Shown one piece after another: positions 12,486-24,065 of a stretch of 64,000 bases of DNA; within the stretch, counting starts at the first letter, position 1; the number at the start of each line of letters is the position of its first letter. Position numbers and translations under genes: made by a program. Where the stretch lies: contig NC_065549.1 of assembly GCF_022605725.1 (NCBI RefSeq), forward strand, positions 31,635,690 to 31,699,689, in the 5' to 3' direction. The stretch comes from Anthonomus grandis grandis (lineage: Eukaryota; Arthropoda; Insecta; Coleoptera; Curculionidae). A model generated the notes under the pieces. That model saw only the letters and a list, made by a program, of their open reading frames with translations, was not told the origin of the DNA and did not search any database.

Positions 12486-12660
12486 GAGATAATATTCATC
12501 TACGCGAAACTCGTTTCAATACGCACTATACACTACCCAATATTAACAAAGCCATGACTCAGAACTGCTTTTCTTACACATCAGTTAAACTTCTTAATCA
12601 ATATACAAAATTATCAGTCTATAAGTTAAAGATAAAATAAAGTTATCAGTTAAAGATAAT
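12486..12660 (+). pseudogene. LINE ORF2 C-terminus of copy A
   Basis: Reads RDNIHLRETRFNTHYTLPN, then NKAMTQNCFSYTSVKLLNQ and a lysine-rich end. This matches the conserved C-terminal block of CR1/Jockey ORF2 proteins, whose general pattern is h.LR....Y.lP..r...g..s....g..lfN.LP. It is joined to the reverse-transcriptase start by an internal deletion. Confidence 0.6.
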
Positions 12661-12941
12661 ACCTCCTGCACATTTAAATCAAAATTTAAAAAGCAACTGT
12701 TACGTTTAAACGACTTGTTACGTTGTTTTCTGCTAATATGTTCATAACTTTTCTATTTCTTTTTAATTCTGTAGTATGTATATGATAGTTTTGATAGGTA
12801 AATGATATTGTGAAACTTTTTTTAAAATCTTATCTATAATTTTATAATTGTATCTTTCTTTAAATGCTCGGTTGACCTAACAGTTTAGCTGAATTTCGCC
12901 GAGTTGAAAATAAAGGCGCTTTTATTTATTTATTTATACCA

Positions 12942-13390
12942 TAAAAATTGCTGCTTGTGGTAGTGATGGTATAACGGCCACTATGCTTAAGCAGTGTAGC
13001 TCTTTTATTGACCCCTACCTTACAAACATTACAAATTCTCGTACTGAACAAAATAATTTTCCAGATACTTGGAAAATTAGTATAGGCAAACCAATACCTA
13101 AAATAAAGTGACCTGAGTCATTTAATAATCTACGAATAATTTTAAGTCTACCAGCTATGTCAAAAATCTTGGAAACAATATTATATAAGCAAATGTATGA
13201 ATATTTTAATTTAAATGCTATTATTCCAAATTTTCAAAATGGATTTCGAAAAGCACATTCAACAACTAGTGGTTGGAAATTATATTATTCAAGCATATGA
13301 TGAGGGATTGGATAGCATCCCTATACTCCTGGATTGCTCAAAAGCCTTCGCACAATAAATCATGAACTTCTTATAGCAAAGTATAGCGTT
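12942..13390 (+). mobile_element. CR1/Jockey-like LINE copy B, reverse-transcriptase fragment
   Basis: Begins immediately after the TTTA tail of copy A with CGSDGITATMLKQCSSF, homologous to the GADGVSLLML at the broken point of copy A, so it is a separate copy and not a continuation. It then reads FPDTWKISIGKPIPKIK, FNNLRIILSLPAMSKILE and IIPNFQNGFRKAHSTT, the fingers/palm region of LINE reverse transcriptase. Frameshifts follow, and recognisable sequence ends near 13385, before the catalytic FADD motif. Both ends are truncated. Confidence 0.75.
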
Positions 13391-14690
13391 TTATTTTTCT
13401 ATTCCTTATGTTCACTAACGCTCCATTGACATTTCATTAATTTCAATAATTACATTAATAATTTCAGTCAACTTCTTTTATTCATATTTCTTTAAATTCA
13501 CACTGTCAATGACACATTGCTACTGTAACGCATCACTCTCCTGGTTTAATTCTCTGATTGACAACTCAGGCGACAGGTTGGGTCGTTATTGATTTAGTCG
13601 GTACTGCGTCCATTTTTCGACGACTTGTTCCCGTGTTGCAGGTAGGAGCGCGCGTGAAAGGCCAGTTTTTTTATTTACGAAGTTTGTAAAGCAAGAATTG
13701 GCCAATATGGTTTATAATTTATAGTCCGTAATCTTGTTCCTTTAGGGAACCGTTTATTTCATAATTCTGGTGTAGGATGCCCAAGATTTTGATGGATAGA
13801 TAATGAAATTTAGCAAGGGTTTTACTTTTCCGTTTTCCTCTTTATTTTTCAATTGTTGATGGCTGCAGGCTTTTGATTTCCCCGGAAAATTGCTGAAAGC
13901 GGTGGAGCTGGAGCCAGAGTTAGAGTTAGTATTAGAGATTCCCAGTCCGGATAGCTGAGCTACAAATGGCATACATTCACAGCCTTGAAGACTAGCCGTT
14001 CATTTCTTGGAGGAATATACATGCCAGTTTATTCCATTTATTTAAATATTACTAACCATAGATTTGTCTCACTTATTTAAATTTTTATTAATACCTTTAT
14101 ATCAATCTAACGTTACAAATATTTAATCAATGCCATAATTTAATACGTCAATTCCTTATCTATAATATTAATTATTTTTTGTTCAGTATTTTTCAGTACC
14201 CTTTTTGGTAGTTAGATTTAACACGGTTAAGGCTGATATGCCTTAAGTAAAAAGGTTCATGAACTTTCCCCTGCGTAATACAAATATATATTAAAACCTT
14301 TAATAATTGCGATTTATTTTTCAAGTACTGAAATCTACCTAGTAGCGAAATCATAATTTAAATGTCACTTTTGTCAAATTTATTATAATCATATCAACAT
14401 TATTCATATTTCAATTCATAGCAAATTATTAATATTTATCAGATTAGACCATGAGGTGTGTACATATCTTTGATGTAAATATAATTTGGTTGTATTGTTG
14501 AGATTTTTTTGCCTCTTTAAATCTACTTTATTCAGGGTCATTTAATTGTTAATTGAAACCTATATACCAAGTCTTTTTCTTAGTTTTCTTTCATTTATTA
14601 AAAAAAAACTAAGTGGCGCCGTCTTATTTAATAGTTATAATCAAGTTTATATTTTTTAATAGCCAGTTATAAGTAAACCTTCGAACAATC
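13391..14690. other. Spacer with a GC-richer block of unknown origin
   Basis: 13490-13980 is less AT-rich than its surroundings. The minus strand at 13754-13972 stays open for 72 codons with a serine/asparagine-rich start (SGLGISNTNSNSGSSSTAF). I do not recognise it and see no domain. It could be an LTR or UTR of an unidentified retroelement. The remainder to 14690 is AT-rich with no signal. Confidence 0.35.
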
Positions 14691-14699
14691 CCAAGCCTT

Positions 14700-15660
14700 C
14701 AATAATTCTGAGCTACCGTCTGCAAACTCTTTGCAAAATAGCAACACTGTAAAGTTAAAGCCACTAAAGCTTAAATATTGTGGATCTGAATTAGATTCGT
14801 TACAACTTATTACTTCATATATTGAAAACTGAACTCAAAGAATAAAATTAGGTAACGAGTATTCCAGTGAGAGCAGGGTGCGCTCTGGGTCCCACAGGGA
14901 TCTACAGGAAGCTTCAAAATATAACTAATATTTCACTTGAACTTAACTCTGCTAAATCAGAGCTTATCTTTTTCGGTGGTCACAAGAATAAAAATATATT
15001 TTCAAATGTTAATAAAATAAATATATATGGCGAGAAGCCTGTGGAAATTTGTCAATCTGCGTAATTTAAAACTTTTAATTGATTGTGAACTAAATTTTGA
15101 GGGGCATGTTAAGAATGTCTAAATCAACTATACCACAGCTGAGATATTTTAAATATTAAAAGAAGTCTCTTGTACTCCTCCACTTCAACTACCCGGACTA
15201 TTTATGGTCTGTTGGTACCTATATCACAATATCAAAGTTACAGAATTCAAGAAATTCAAAACATGTTGCCGTTTTATATTTAACTTAAGAAAATATGATA
15301 GGGCATCACATAGAATTAATGAAATTCAGTGGCTAAGTATTCATCACTAGCCCTTTTGCTGATTCCCAAGGATTAAACTATGTATGTAAGGAAGTTTAAA
15401 AGGAATAATTAAGGACTTTATTAGTATTTTTATTTTAATGTACTTTTTATTGTGGAACTACTAAGTTATAGTGTTGTTATTTTTTCTACATGAGGTTTTT
15501 AGCGCAACATAGTTATTTTTTGTAATTTAGATTAAAATAATCCATTAGAGGTTAAGTTTGAGTAGCCATTGGCTAGACTTCGCCTCCTTGGAATATTATT
15601 GTAACCAATTTATAAAATTTTATGGTAATCAATTTGATTTAATGAAAGATGATTATTATT
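14700..15660 (+). mobile_element. CR1/Jockey-like LINE copy C, 5'-truncated, decayed
   Basis: Frames broken, but it reads VPQGSTGS (the GVPQGS.LGP motif) near 14885. It continues with LELNSAKSELIFFGG and INIYGEKPVEICQSA (thumb), then FEGHVKNV, FIFNLRKYDRASHRINEIQWLSI and a 3' UTR ending near 15650 in ATGATTATTATTAG. Catalytic FADD is missing. The order and strand match LINE reverse-transcriptase C-terminal halves. 5' truncation is the normal result of target-primed reverse transcription. Confidence 0.7.
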
Positions 15661-18122
15661 AGTGTCTTTGGTATTACATCTTTATTCTGAGAGGTAAATT
15701 TTGGAAGACATAATAATATATTTTTTTCTGTATGCAGGTTTAGCTAGATAATCAAAGTCAGAAAAAAAAGGGATACAAATTTTTGTTTTTTTAACTTTCC
15801 TCATAGCCTACTTACCACTAACAAAAATCGGAAAGATTTATTAAGCAAAAAAAAACCTTTTTTGATACAAGATTAACTGTACTTCACTTTAATTTTTTAG
15901 AAAATCCGGTATTCCAAACTAGAACGGTACAAGGATTTTACTCCTTTTTGTAAAACACATTTAATTTTTCGATGCTAATTTAAAACAGTGTTTTACTTTA
16001 TACAAAATATCTAGTTTTTTAAAGAAATTTGTATTTGTAATCAATATTAAGTTGTATCTAGTGAGGGGGATGTTTTTATTGCGTTTTTATAACAATAACA
16101 AATTTTTAGTAAGAACATAAAGAAAAAAAAACAATAATTTAAGACAAATATTTTTAATAAATACTCAAAATTCCCCCTGCAGTCTGCATCGTCAAACAGT
16201 ATGTTTTGTAGATTAAATGCATATATTTATTTTCACACAATCATGAGAAATGCGTTGTCGCAAATCTTATTTAATATTATATTTTTGTTCATAGACACGT
16301 TTCTCTTAATAGAATATTTAGGTATTAATAATATTAACATTAATAATCTTATTTCACTATTAAAATCACTGTTATCTTAGATTTTGAGCAAGTGTGTATT
16401 TTAAAGTAGTTTATTAAAGCCATATTAAACTCCACAGAGTTCCTTCCTTTATTAATTAAAAATCGATTTTATTTTAAATACAATTTTAAGAATCTAGTCT
16501 TTTGTTTGTTTAGGTTCGCCGTTTAATTACTTCTCCCCCAAAAACATACATAATAGCTGTGTAAACAGTTTTAAATTAAATTTTATTCCCAATCCTTTAT
16601 GATAACAATGTTCACTTTATACAAAGAACTTTACCAATAACTGAGTCAGAAGACTTTCTAAGATAAAAGCTCCATATTCCAGCTTAATTTAATTCATTGA
16701 ATAGATAAGCAGGTGTCTGCCCTCACAAATGCTATTTATAGGTCTCATTTTCTCTATAGACTGGTTTGACAGCCTCTACGTGCCGTTATCAGTTTCTTTG
16801 TTCCTGGTAATACGACAAGTGGGACGAAGTAGATTTTAAAATAGAAGGAGCTAGAGGCTCAGTTAGGAGAACTTATTCGTTAGGTTTATTTAATTGTTTA
16901 AAATGAATTAGATTTATATACAATTGTATTATTTCAAACATTCCTGGCACTAGAATTAATGCCTACTAAAAAAATTTGCTTAAGAGGTTTTACTCTTAAA
17001 CATTCCTTTTGACAATGTATTAATTTTAAAAATATTTTTTTTAATATTGATATTTTTTGGTTATCTAAGTTTAAATAACAAGAGACATGTCTTATTACAT
17101 AATGATATTCATAACGAGATCAGCTTAAGATTCTAAAAACTTTTTTTGGTCTTTTCCCGAATAGAAGAAGGAAACGTACATATTACATATGTTTTATGTC
17201 TATCTTATTCTATCCTTTTACTATAGATCAAGTTGGCTTTCTTATGTGCTCCATCCTACCTTATTATTGATTACCTTTCTATAAATTCCTGATTTCCGGC
17301 TTTAAGGCAATTTAAAACTAATATAAAAGTTTTAAATTGCTCGAACTTTTCTTAAAATGTCAGATATTCACATGCTTCAACACTAATTAAAAATAATTTT
17401 TTGTCTACATTTAATTAGACATTATGCTACGAAAATTTTATGCGCTCTTTTTGAAAAGGCCTTATATTAATTTTCACAGCGTACGACCTGACAGCGTTTA
17501 ATTTTAAAAGGAAAATTTCCATTCAAGACGAGTTATATGAGCAAAATTTCCGTGTAGATATTGTAAAACATTTTGCGGTTATAGTCTTTACTTTATTTAG
17601 GTTTGAGCTTATAAATATATTATCTGTTACTATTGGCAACAGCTTATCATTTTACCTATCGCAATCAGTGAATAGGCTTTTTGACGATAATATTTATTAA
17701 TTAAAAATTCAACCTCAACTCATAAGCTCTGAAAATGGTAACTTTTGAAATTTCGGAAGCAGTATTTTTAGTCAACTGCAATTTCCTTAAGACTTCTTTA
17801 TTCAATGACCCTCGTCTACTTCCTATCATTGGTGTACGAAAACAAGTAATTCTTACTTATATTATTAAGAAATTTACTACTATTCCAATACGTAAACGCT
17901 TCGAGTTCTTCTATACGCTTCCAATAAGTAAATAGGTGCACTCATCCGCAAAGCAATTAGCATAAAAAAAATAAGCGAATCAATACTTATCATTTTATTA
18001 AACGTTTGTAAGTCTTTATTTAATTCCAGTATAAGCGGAAGCTGGTAATGACAGAAATTGTGACTTTTATTTATTTATTTCAAAGTTTACTTATTATAGA
18101 AGCTATGCGATAAATATTAACA
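15661..18122. other. AT-rich spacer, no gene recognised
   Basis: About 2.5 kb with no recognisable coding or repeat structure. A 66-codon open stretch at 17735-17935 (plus) shows no known motif and is not annotated as a gene. Confidence 0.4.
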
Positions 18123-18124
18123 TA

Positions 18125-18730
18125 CAGGGTGTTTATTTGAAAACTTCCCACCACGGATTTATCGAAAACCACTGTTTAAAAAAAACGCCGAAATACGTCA
18201 AAAGGTTTGCTAAGGGGGGCAACTTTCTAACCTAAAATTACTTCACCCTCTGCCCCCCAGGGTCATCCCCTTAAAAATTTTAAATGGCAAGGGGTATCGA
18301 ATAATAGCTTGTTCAAAAGGTCTTTCGAAGTCTTTTATTTTGACGTTTAATTTTTTAAATCGGTCGATTCGTTTTCGAGAAAATTAGAAAAATCTTTGTT
18401 TATCTTAATTTGTTTAGATAGAAAACAAAAACATGAAATTATCAGTTTTTATTTCAATAAGTGTTCAAAATGTTGTCCGTTTTTGGCCAAACAATGATAT
18501 AGGCGATGTTCAAATTCCTGACGGACATTTTTAAAAACATGTTGTGGGATATCATGGCAGCTGTCGATGATGCGTTGACGAAGTTCATCCAAACTTTCAG
18601 GTTGGGGAGTAAACACAATAGATTTGAAATGACCCCATAGAAAAAAGTCTATCGGCGTTATATCAGGAGATCTAGCAGGCCATTCTATAAGCTCCCTTCG
18701 CCCTATCCATTTATCTAGAAACTCGTCGTC
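18125..18730 (+). repeat. Left arm of palindromic mariner 2
   Basis: Inverted copy of 18795-19385, differing by scattered substitutions and small indels. It keeps seven codons (around TPQPESL) that the right arm has lost. Confidence 0.85.
18440..18730 (-). pseudogene. Mariner-like transposase C-terminus, left arm
   Basis: The minus strand reads from DEFLDKWIGRR through the third catalytic Asp in ARSPDITPIDFFLWGHFKS. It continues with QPESLDELRQRIIDS, PQHVFKNVRQEFEHRL and ends at GQHFEHLLK, a normal terminus for this family. The N-terminus, HTH and first two catalytic Asp are absent because the arm starts at the palindrome junction. Confidence 0.8.
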
Positions 18731-18737
18731 TGAAATA

Positions 18738-19054
18738 TATTTCCAGCAAGACGGCGCTGCTCCTCACTATGTTCTTCCCGTTCGGCAACGGCTAGACGAC
18801 GAGTTTCCAGATAAATGGATAGGGCGAAGGGGGCCTATAGAATGGCCTGCTAGATCTCCTGATATAACGCCGATAGACTTTTTTCTATGGGGTCATTTGA
18901 AATCTATTGTGTTTCGAGTTATGAACTTCGTCAACGCATGATCGACAGCTGCCATGATATTCCACAACATGTTTTTGAAAATGTCTGTCAGGAATTTGAA
19001 CATCGCCTAAATCATGTTTGGCCAAAAACGGGCAACATTTTGAACACTTATTGA
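18738..19054 (+). pseudogene. Mariner-like transposase C-terminal third, right arm plus loop
   Basis: The plus strand reads YFQQDGAAPHYVLPVRQRL (second catalytic Asp, in the loop), then FPDKWIGRRGPIEWPARSPD with the third Asp, then FFLWGHLKSIVF. A deletion removes seven codons and shifts the frame near 18914. The tail CHDIPQHVFENVCQEFEHRL is readable in another frame and the end differs from the left copy. Dead copy. Confidence 0.8.
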
Positions 19055-19385
19055 AATAAAAACTGCTATTTTGATGTTTTTGTTTTCTATCTGAACAAAT
19101 TAAGATAAACAAAGATTTTTCTGTTTTTCTCGAAAACGAATCGATCGATTTAAAAAATCAAACGTCAAAATAAAAGACTTCGAAAGACCTTTTAAACAAG
19201 CTATTACTCGATATCCTTTGCCATTTCAAATTTTTAAGGGGATGACCCTGGTGCCCCCCAGGGATAAGTAGTTTTAGGTTAGAAAGTTGTCCCCCTTGAC
19301 AAACCTTTTGACGTATTTCGAAGTTTTTTTTTAAACAGTGGTTTTTGATAAAGCCGTGGTGGGAAGTTTTCAAATGAACACCGTG
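18795..19385 (-). repeat. Right arm of palindromic mariner 2
   Basis: Inverted copy of 18125-18730. The arms are close enough to form a long hairpin when single-stranded. Confidence 0.85.
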
Positions 19386-19387
19386 TA

Positions 19388-20557
19388 TGTATTTCCATAT
19401 CTATTCAAATAATATTTAAATTAGAAATAACCTTAGATGAAGCTCTTATAGTATAAAATAAAGCTGAGTGACGTAAAGATATTTTACGAACCTTGAACCT
19501 CTTCTCTAGGCTCTTTAAATTAAGTAAATTTAACATGTACGTCCTGTAATAGTTTCCATGCGTGATATTTGTGATATTTATAAGGCATAAATCTTAAAAA
19601 CTTTGCTGTAGGATGCACTACTACTTGTGTAAATTATATTAAGGTGATCAAGTAACAGAAGCACATGTTAATTCAGACGTGACTAGAAACATATACATAG
19701 GCACTTTATTAATTCACAAGAGAAAACGCTGCAAATTCTTTTCATAAAACCTTTGAGACAAATTGTTAAAATATGCTGCCGGAAAGACAATCTTCAATCA
19801 ATGATACAAAGTATTTTTTATAAGAAAACTCTTCAGCCAAATTCGAAGGCTCTCTCAACAACCAAAACCACTCAATTTGATTAGAAGAGCCTTCAAATTT
19901 ACTCTGTTAATGGCCTTTAAAAAATAAGTGTATATTACTATTCATCTATTGAGTATGCAAAAGAATGTTAAGATTGCAATAATTGGGTTTAGCCGAGTTG
20001 CCAATTTTAGCTATGTTATGCATACTTTTTACTTTATTCTATTTGAATTTTAAAAGAAGAAAAATAAGACTGACAACAGTGCATTTTTTTAACGTTTAAC
20101 AATGAACTTTTACGAGTTAATCGCGGGAGCCGTAACATTTTAAATGGGTTAAAAGGAAAAAATTAGTCCCACTGGCGTCCCACTGGGAATTATCCATAAA
20201 TTATGGTATTTGTACATGCAGGTATTATATTAGTTTAATTTTCAATTTATTAGTGTACTATAATAGTTGGATTAGGAGGGGAAATTTAGTAGTTTATTAT
20301 ATATATTTAAAAAATAATTAATAATTTATGACCTGCATCTAGCGTTATTCCTTTTTGTATGCTTTTTATACCTTTCGAGTTGTCTTTCCATTATCTACCA
20401 GTCTTAAAGGGCTAATCTAATAACATTAGGTAAATCAAACATGTTTTAGTCTAATTATTTATGATATTGTATATTCATATTGGTAAATGATTTGGGGACA
20501 TGTCTATTCATCGTTTTTTTTTTAATTAGAACCTGGCAATGTAGCCTTTTACCTACA
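19388..20557. other. AT-rich spacer, no gene recognised
   Basis: No recognisable coding segment or repeat terminus. Confidence 0.4.
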
Positions 20558-20559
20558 TA

Positions 20560-22094
20560 CAGTAGTGGCAGAAAGTAGAGCAACTTCTTTATTTTAAATA
20601 CATCTATTTTATTTAGTAAGAAAATACAATCATATTGGAAATATAATACCAATAAGATCTAAGCATTATAAATATATCAACAACTTAATTTAATATTCTT
20701 TGTTTATATTTTTTATGTACAAAAATTAATTCTGGGGCGGAAAAAAGTAGAGCAACTTTTTAAGAATTGATGTTTTTCTTTTAGTAAAAACTAAAATACA
20801 ATTACAATTTTAGTATTTTGTAAAATCCATCATTTTTGATATCTTCCTCACAACGGTGGCGCACAGATTGCAGTAACCTAGAAATTATTACTGGGTCCAT
20901 AATAATCCGAGCTTCGTGTAATGCATTGAACAATTTGTCCTTATTTTTGTAAGTTTTCCCCCTTATTTTCCTATCCAAAATTTCCCATAGGTTCTCGATG
21001 GGGTTTAAATCTGGTGATTGACTTGGCCAGTCCATTACTTGAATATATTGCTGTCTAAACCAAGCCTTTACATATTTAGAAGAATGCTTTGGATCATTGT
21101 CCGGCTGAAAAATGTGCCTAAGGGGCATTTTCTCGTCTGCATATGGAACCATTTCATTTTCCAGAATATCTTTGTACATAAATCTATCTATTATCCCATC
21201 AATTTTATGAAGTGGCCCCATTCCGAAACCGGAAAAGCAGCTCCACACCATAACTGATCCACCACCATGTTTTACTGTTGGACAAGTGTATCTGGGATTT
21301 AACCTTTGGTTTGCAGGACGTCGAACATATGCTATTCCATCGCTTTGAAACAAATTAAACTTTGATTCGTCGCTGAATATTATCTTTTTCCAGTCATTAA
21401 TTGTCCAGTGCAAATGAGATCGAGCAAAAAGAAGACGGGATCGTCTGTTTTTTGCAGATAATAAGGGCTTTTTTGCTGGACGTCTTGCAAATAATTTGGC
21501 ATCGCATAATCTACTTCTTATTGTCCTTGAAGATACCTGAACGCCTAATTCTTCTGATAAACGCTGCTTTATTTTACTTGAACCCAAAAATGGATCACTC
21601 TGAGATATTTTCAAAATTTGTTTATCTTGATATTTATCGGTTTTTCTTAGTCTTCCTGTTTTTTTTCTAGGTAAAACATGTCCATGCTTCACATAACGTG
21701 AAATTATTCGCGATACTATAGATTTATTCAAACTAAACCTTCTTACAATATTGATTGTGACAGTCTATAATTCGTGTTTTTAAATCAACGGATAAAGGCC
21801 ATCCTCTAGGCATTGTAAACTAACTTTGCTTTTAATGCAACCGGTAAACAGCTGGAATTAAACTAATATTATTCGATTTGTAAGTTCTAAGAAAAATGTT
21901 GCTCTACTTTTTGCCAGGTACACAAATTCTTATCAGTTTAAAAATAAACAGAAATATTTAGAAGGTCAATTCTTATCTGATTTAAGACTACCTACTTGAC
22001 CAAAAGTATTGTGGATAAATATCATTGTTATTCCTTTGTTAGTTGTCAAGAAATTTTATTTTTTTAAAAGTTGCTCTACTTTCTGCCACTACTG
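20560..22094 (-). mobile_element. Tc1-family transposon, near-intact
   Basis: Both ends carry CAGTAGTGGCAGAAAGTAGA and its continuation GCAACTT, a 27-bp near-identical TIR, flanked by TA. Internal copies of the AGTAGAGCAAC word recur near 20745 and 21900-21915, giving the paired binding sites typical of Tc1-like TIR regions. Length (1,535 bp) and a single transposase on the minus strand are normal for Tc1. It is the best-preserved coding element in the window. Confidence 0.93.
20802..21813 (-). pseudogene. Tc1 transposase, one frameshift near the N-terminus
   Basis: The start at 21813 (MPRGWPLSVDLKTRIIDCH) fits Tc1 proteins. A 1-nt shift near 21745, between CHNQY and VRRFSLNKSIVSRI, interrupts the first HTH. 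The remaining 309 residues are fully open. GRLRKT is the GRPR-like hook between the two HTH subdomains. The second HTH (LSEELGVQVSSRTIRSRL) is followed by the DDE core: IFSDESKFNLF, QPDNDPKHSS and SPDLNPIENLWEILDRK, a DD34E triad with all three acids present. It cuts at TIRs and pastes into TA. Only the frameshift visibly prevents function; an internal ATG at 21731 would give a protein lacking the first HTH. Confidence 0.92.
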
Positions 22095-22218
22095 TAGGTA
22101 CACACCTACTATTTTAGAACCGCCCATCTTTTTCTGAAAGTGTGCAAGTATCTGTTTAATTTTTCATTTATTGATAATGTTGTTGATTATTAAAAAATAA
22201 TGGGTTTTATTGGAGAAG

Positions 22219-22915
22219 ATGTCAAAACCGGAGCAAAATTTTAATGGAATATTCGGAATAGCAGAAAACATTAGTTCGAGTGGTCGCTACATTGTAATAC
22301 ATGCCGGAAACGAAAATGGATTTGTTGAGGGTGCGTCTCTAATTTTGGACTATCTACGGGGCATTATCGCGGGAAAATAAACGAAACAAATTTTACAAAA
22401 TGGATAGAAGAAAAACTGTTGCTAAAAATTCCAAAACAGACTCTTGTTATTATGGACAACACCCCCTATCACTCTGCATTAGCAAGTAGTGTCCACAAAA
22501 TCCTCGACAAAAGTTGTAATAGTAAATTGGCTCAAAAAAACAAAATTAATTTTGACGAATCAAAAGAGAATTTAAGCTTTACGATTTATTATGTGCTAAG
22601 CCTAATACGACTACTAAAAATTATAAAATAGACAACTTAATGAAAGAACATGGACATATTCCACTAAGAACACCACCCCACATGTGCGAATTAAACCCTA
22701 TAGAATTAGTGTAGGCCGAAGTAAAGCGATATTTAAGATATCATAATACTGGTGATTTAACAGCAATACCAAATTATTAGATTTATTATATGAGGGTATT
22801 GAGTCTGTCAGTTCCAATCATTGGAAAAATAACGTCAGACATGTTATAGATAAAGTAGGTATTGGAAAACTGACCAGTAAATCGAGGACATCCCTGAAAA
22901 ATTAATTATAAAAGA
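22219..22915 (+). pseudogene. DDE_3-type (IS630/Tc1-like) transposase relic of a different family
   Basis: Reads GRYIVIHAGNENGFVEGASL, then YRGIIAGK, ETNFTKWIEEKLLLKIPKQT, LVIMDNTPYHSALAS (catalytic Asp in MDN) and NLMKEHGHIPLRTPPHMCELNPIELV. It ends with SNHWKNNVRHVIDKVG. This pattern (vMDNa.YHs, then pp.H.ceLNPIEliWa) belongs to widespread animal proteins with a DDE_3 domain. The N-terminal third is missing, W is replaced by a stop after NPIELV, and several frameshifts occur. No TIRs are identified around it. Confidence 0.75.
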
Positions 22916-23067
22916 GGATGATGATGAAAGTGATGCTAGGCTCTGATGAGCAAAATGTGACGATGGCTGTGAATATACTTTCACTTAATCTTACTCTCTC
23001 AATAGCCAGTTTCTTAAGTAAAACTATATTTTTAAGATATTTTTTTTTATGTTACCGACGAAATATA

Positions 23068-23251
23068 CAGGGTGTCTCACGATGAATAGACGCGATCAAT
23101 ATTTCGGAAACTAATTTTTCAAAAATTTTGAAAATTTGGCAACATGGCACAGTCTATGGGGGCCACACAATTAAAATATTTTGACAGTTGTGACGTTTCC
23201 GGTTATACCGGAAGTAGGTGTCAACTTCGTTATTTTAAATAAAACACCCTG
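23068..23251. mobile_element. 184-bp MITE-like unit with mariner-type ends
   Basis: TA, then CAGGGTGTCTCACGATGAAT at left; AAAACACCCTG then TA at right. It has an 8-bp TIR only. The interior contains a perfect hairpin, TTCCGGT-TAT-ACCGGAA, near 23200. The word CAATATTTCGGAAACTA at 23096 recurs inverted near 23650, so this may instead be the 5' end of the mariner relic that follows. Confidence 0.55.
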
Positions 23252-23841
23252 TATATTTCTACATTTTTGGCTTCCACGTGAAATTCTAGGTATATTTTGT
23301 GTATAATGTCCTATACCTAAGTGTAACCGTTTTTGACATATTTTTAATTTTATGTAAAAAACTATTAAACTTTAATTAATTTACTAAAATTAGCGATTAC
23401 TCCCTTTTAGTAGCCTTTATTTATTAGTTAGTTTGGTTTTATTTTAAAGGAAGGGCAACTTTAAAAGACTGTTTTGAAATTTAGCTAAAAAAAAGATACA
23501 AGGGGGTCTAAAAACTAGCCTTAAAAATTAAACTGAAAAAGTCATTAAAAGTCAATTTTTTTAAATAGAAACTCCCTATTTTTATAATTTTTTCATAAAC
23601 ATAATTAAAAATAAGGTTAACTTTATATAAGGTTATTTAGTCCAAAAATTGATAGTTTCCGAAATATTGGCAGTTTAAATTTGGCCTAATATGAAAAGCC
23701 GCATAGTAACACGGCCCAAGGATTGTTGATTAGTTGGCCATGACGGTTGTCATAGTAACCGTTAGAAGAGGCAATGAGATAATGGATTATAACAGAAATG
23801 TCAGTATTGCTTGTAATTTCGTATTTTTTTAAAAACCCTTA

Positions 23842-24045
23842 TGTCGGGGCGATTAAATTATACACACAAAGATTATTTAAATTTGTTTATTATGTATGGA
23901 GAATGTAACAAAGTTTTAGCGAGAACATGCCAAATATTTGCCGATAGATTCCAAGAAAAACAGAAACCAACCCATGTTGCGCTGTTAAGCGAATAATAGA
24001 AAATTTTACAAATTTTGGCAGAGTAACAAGTTATAACAAATGTTC
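23842..24045 (+). pseudogene. Mariner-like transposase N-terminal HTH (DUF4817)
   Basis: The plus strand reads SGRLNYTHKDYLNLFIMYGE, then KVLARTCQIFADRF and, after a stop, IIENFTNFGRVTSYNK. This is the DUF4817 helix-turn-helix and the linker toward the second HTH. The next transposase segment (24066-24314) is on the opposite strand and comes from the C-terminus, so the element has suffered an internal inversion with a breakpoint near 24045-24065. Confidence 0.7.
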
Positions 24046-24065
24046 AAAATTTCCTCCTTGAACTT

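Larger units (their letters stand above)
11100..12940 (+). mobile_element. CR1/Jockey-like LINE copy A with large internal deletion
   Basis: The 5' part encodes an APE-type endonuclease and the very start of the reverse transcriptase. Then, at about 12475-12485, the sequence jumps to the ORF2 C-terminus and 3' UTR. The 3' end is a (TTTA)n tail near 12918-12938 preceded by GAAAATAAAGGCGCTT. Most of the reverse transcriptase has been removed. A tandem TTTA tail rather than poly(A) is typical of CR1-type and some Jockey-related LINEs. Confidence 0.75.
18125..19385. mobile_element. Second palindromic mariner (606-bp and 591-bp inverted arms, 64-bp loop)
   Basis: Flanked by TA on both sides (18123-18124 and 19386-19387). 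The termini are CAGGGTGTTTATTTGAAAAC at left and, inverted, CACGGTGTTCATTTGAAAAC at right. Arms 18125-18730 and 18795-19385 are inverted copies of the 3' half of a mariner (TIR, 3' UTR, transposase C-terminus). The 64-bp loop supplies only QQDGAAPHYVLPVRQRL on the plus strand. Complete ends and a TA duplication mean the palindrome as a whole could have behaved as one transposable unit. Confidence 0.85.

Noticed and set aside
13754..13972. 72-codon minus-strand open stretch, Ser/Asn-rich
   Set aside because: No recognisable domain, no neighbours, and short. Described in the spacer entry only.
17735..17935. 66-codon plus-strand open stretch
   Set aside because: Composition of AT-rich random sequence, with no motif.
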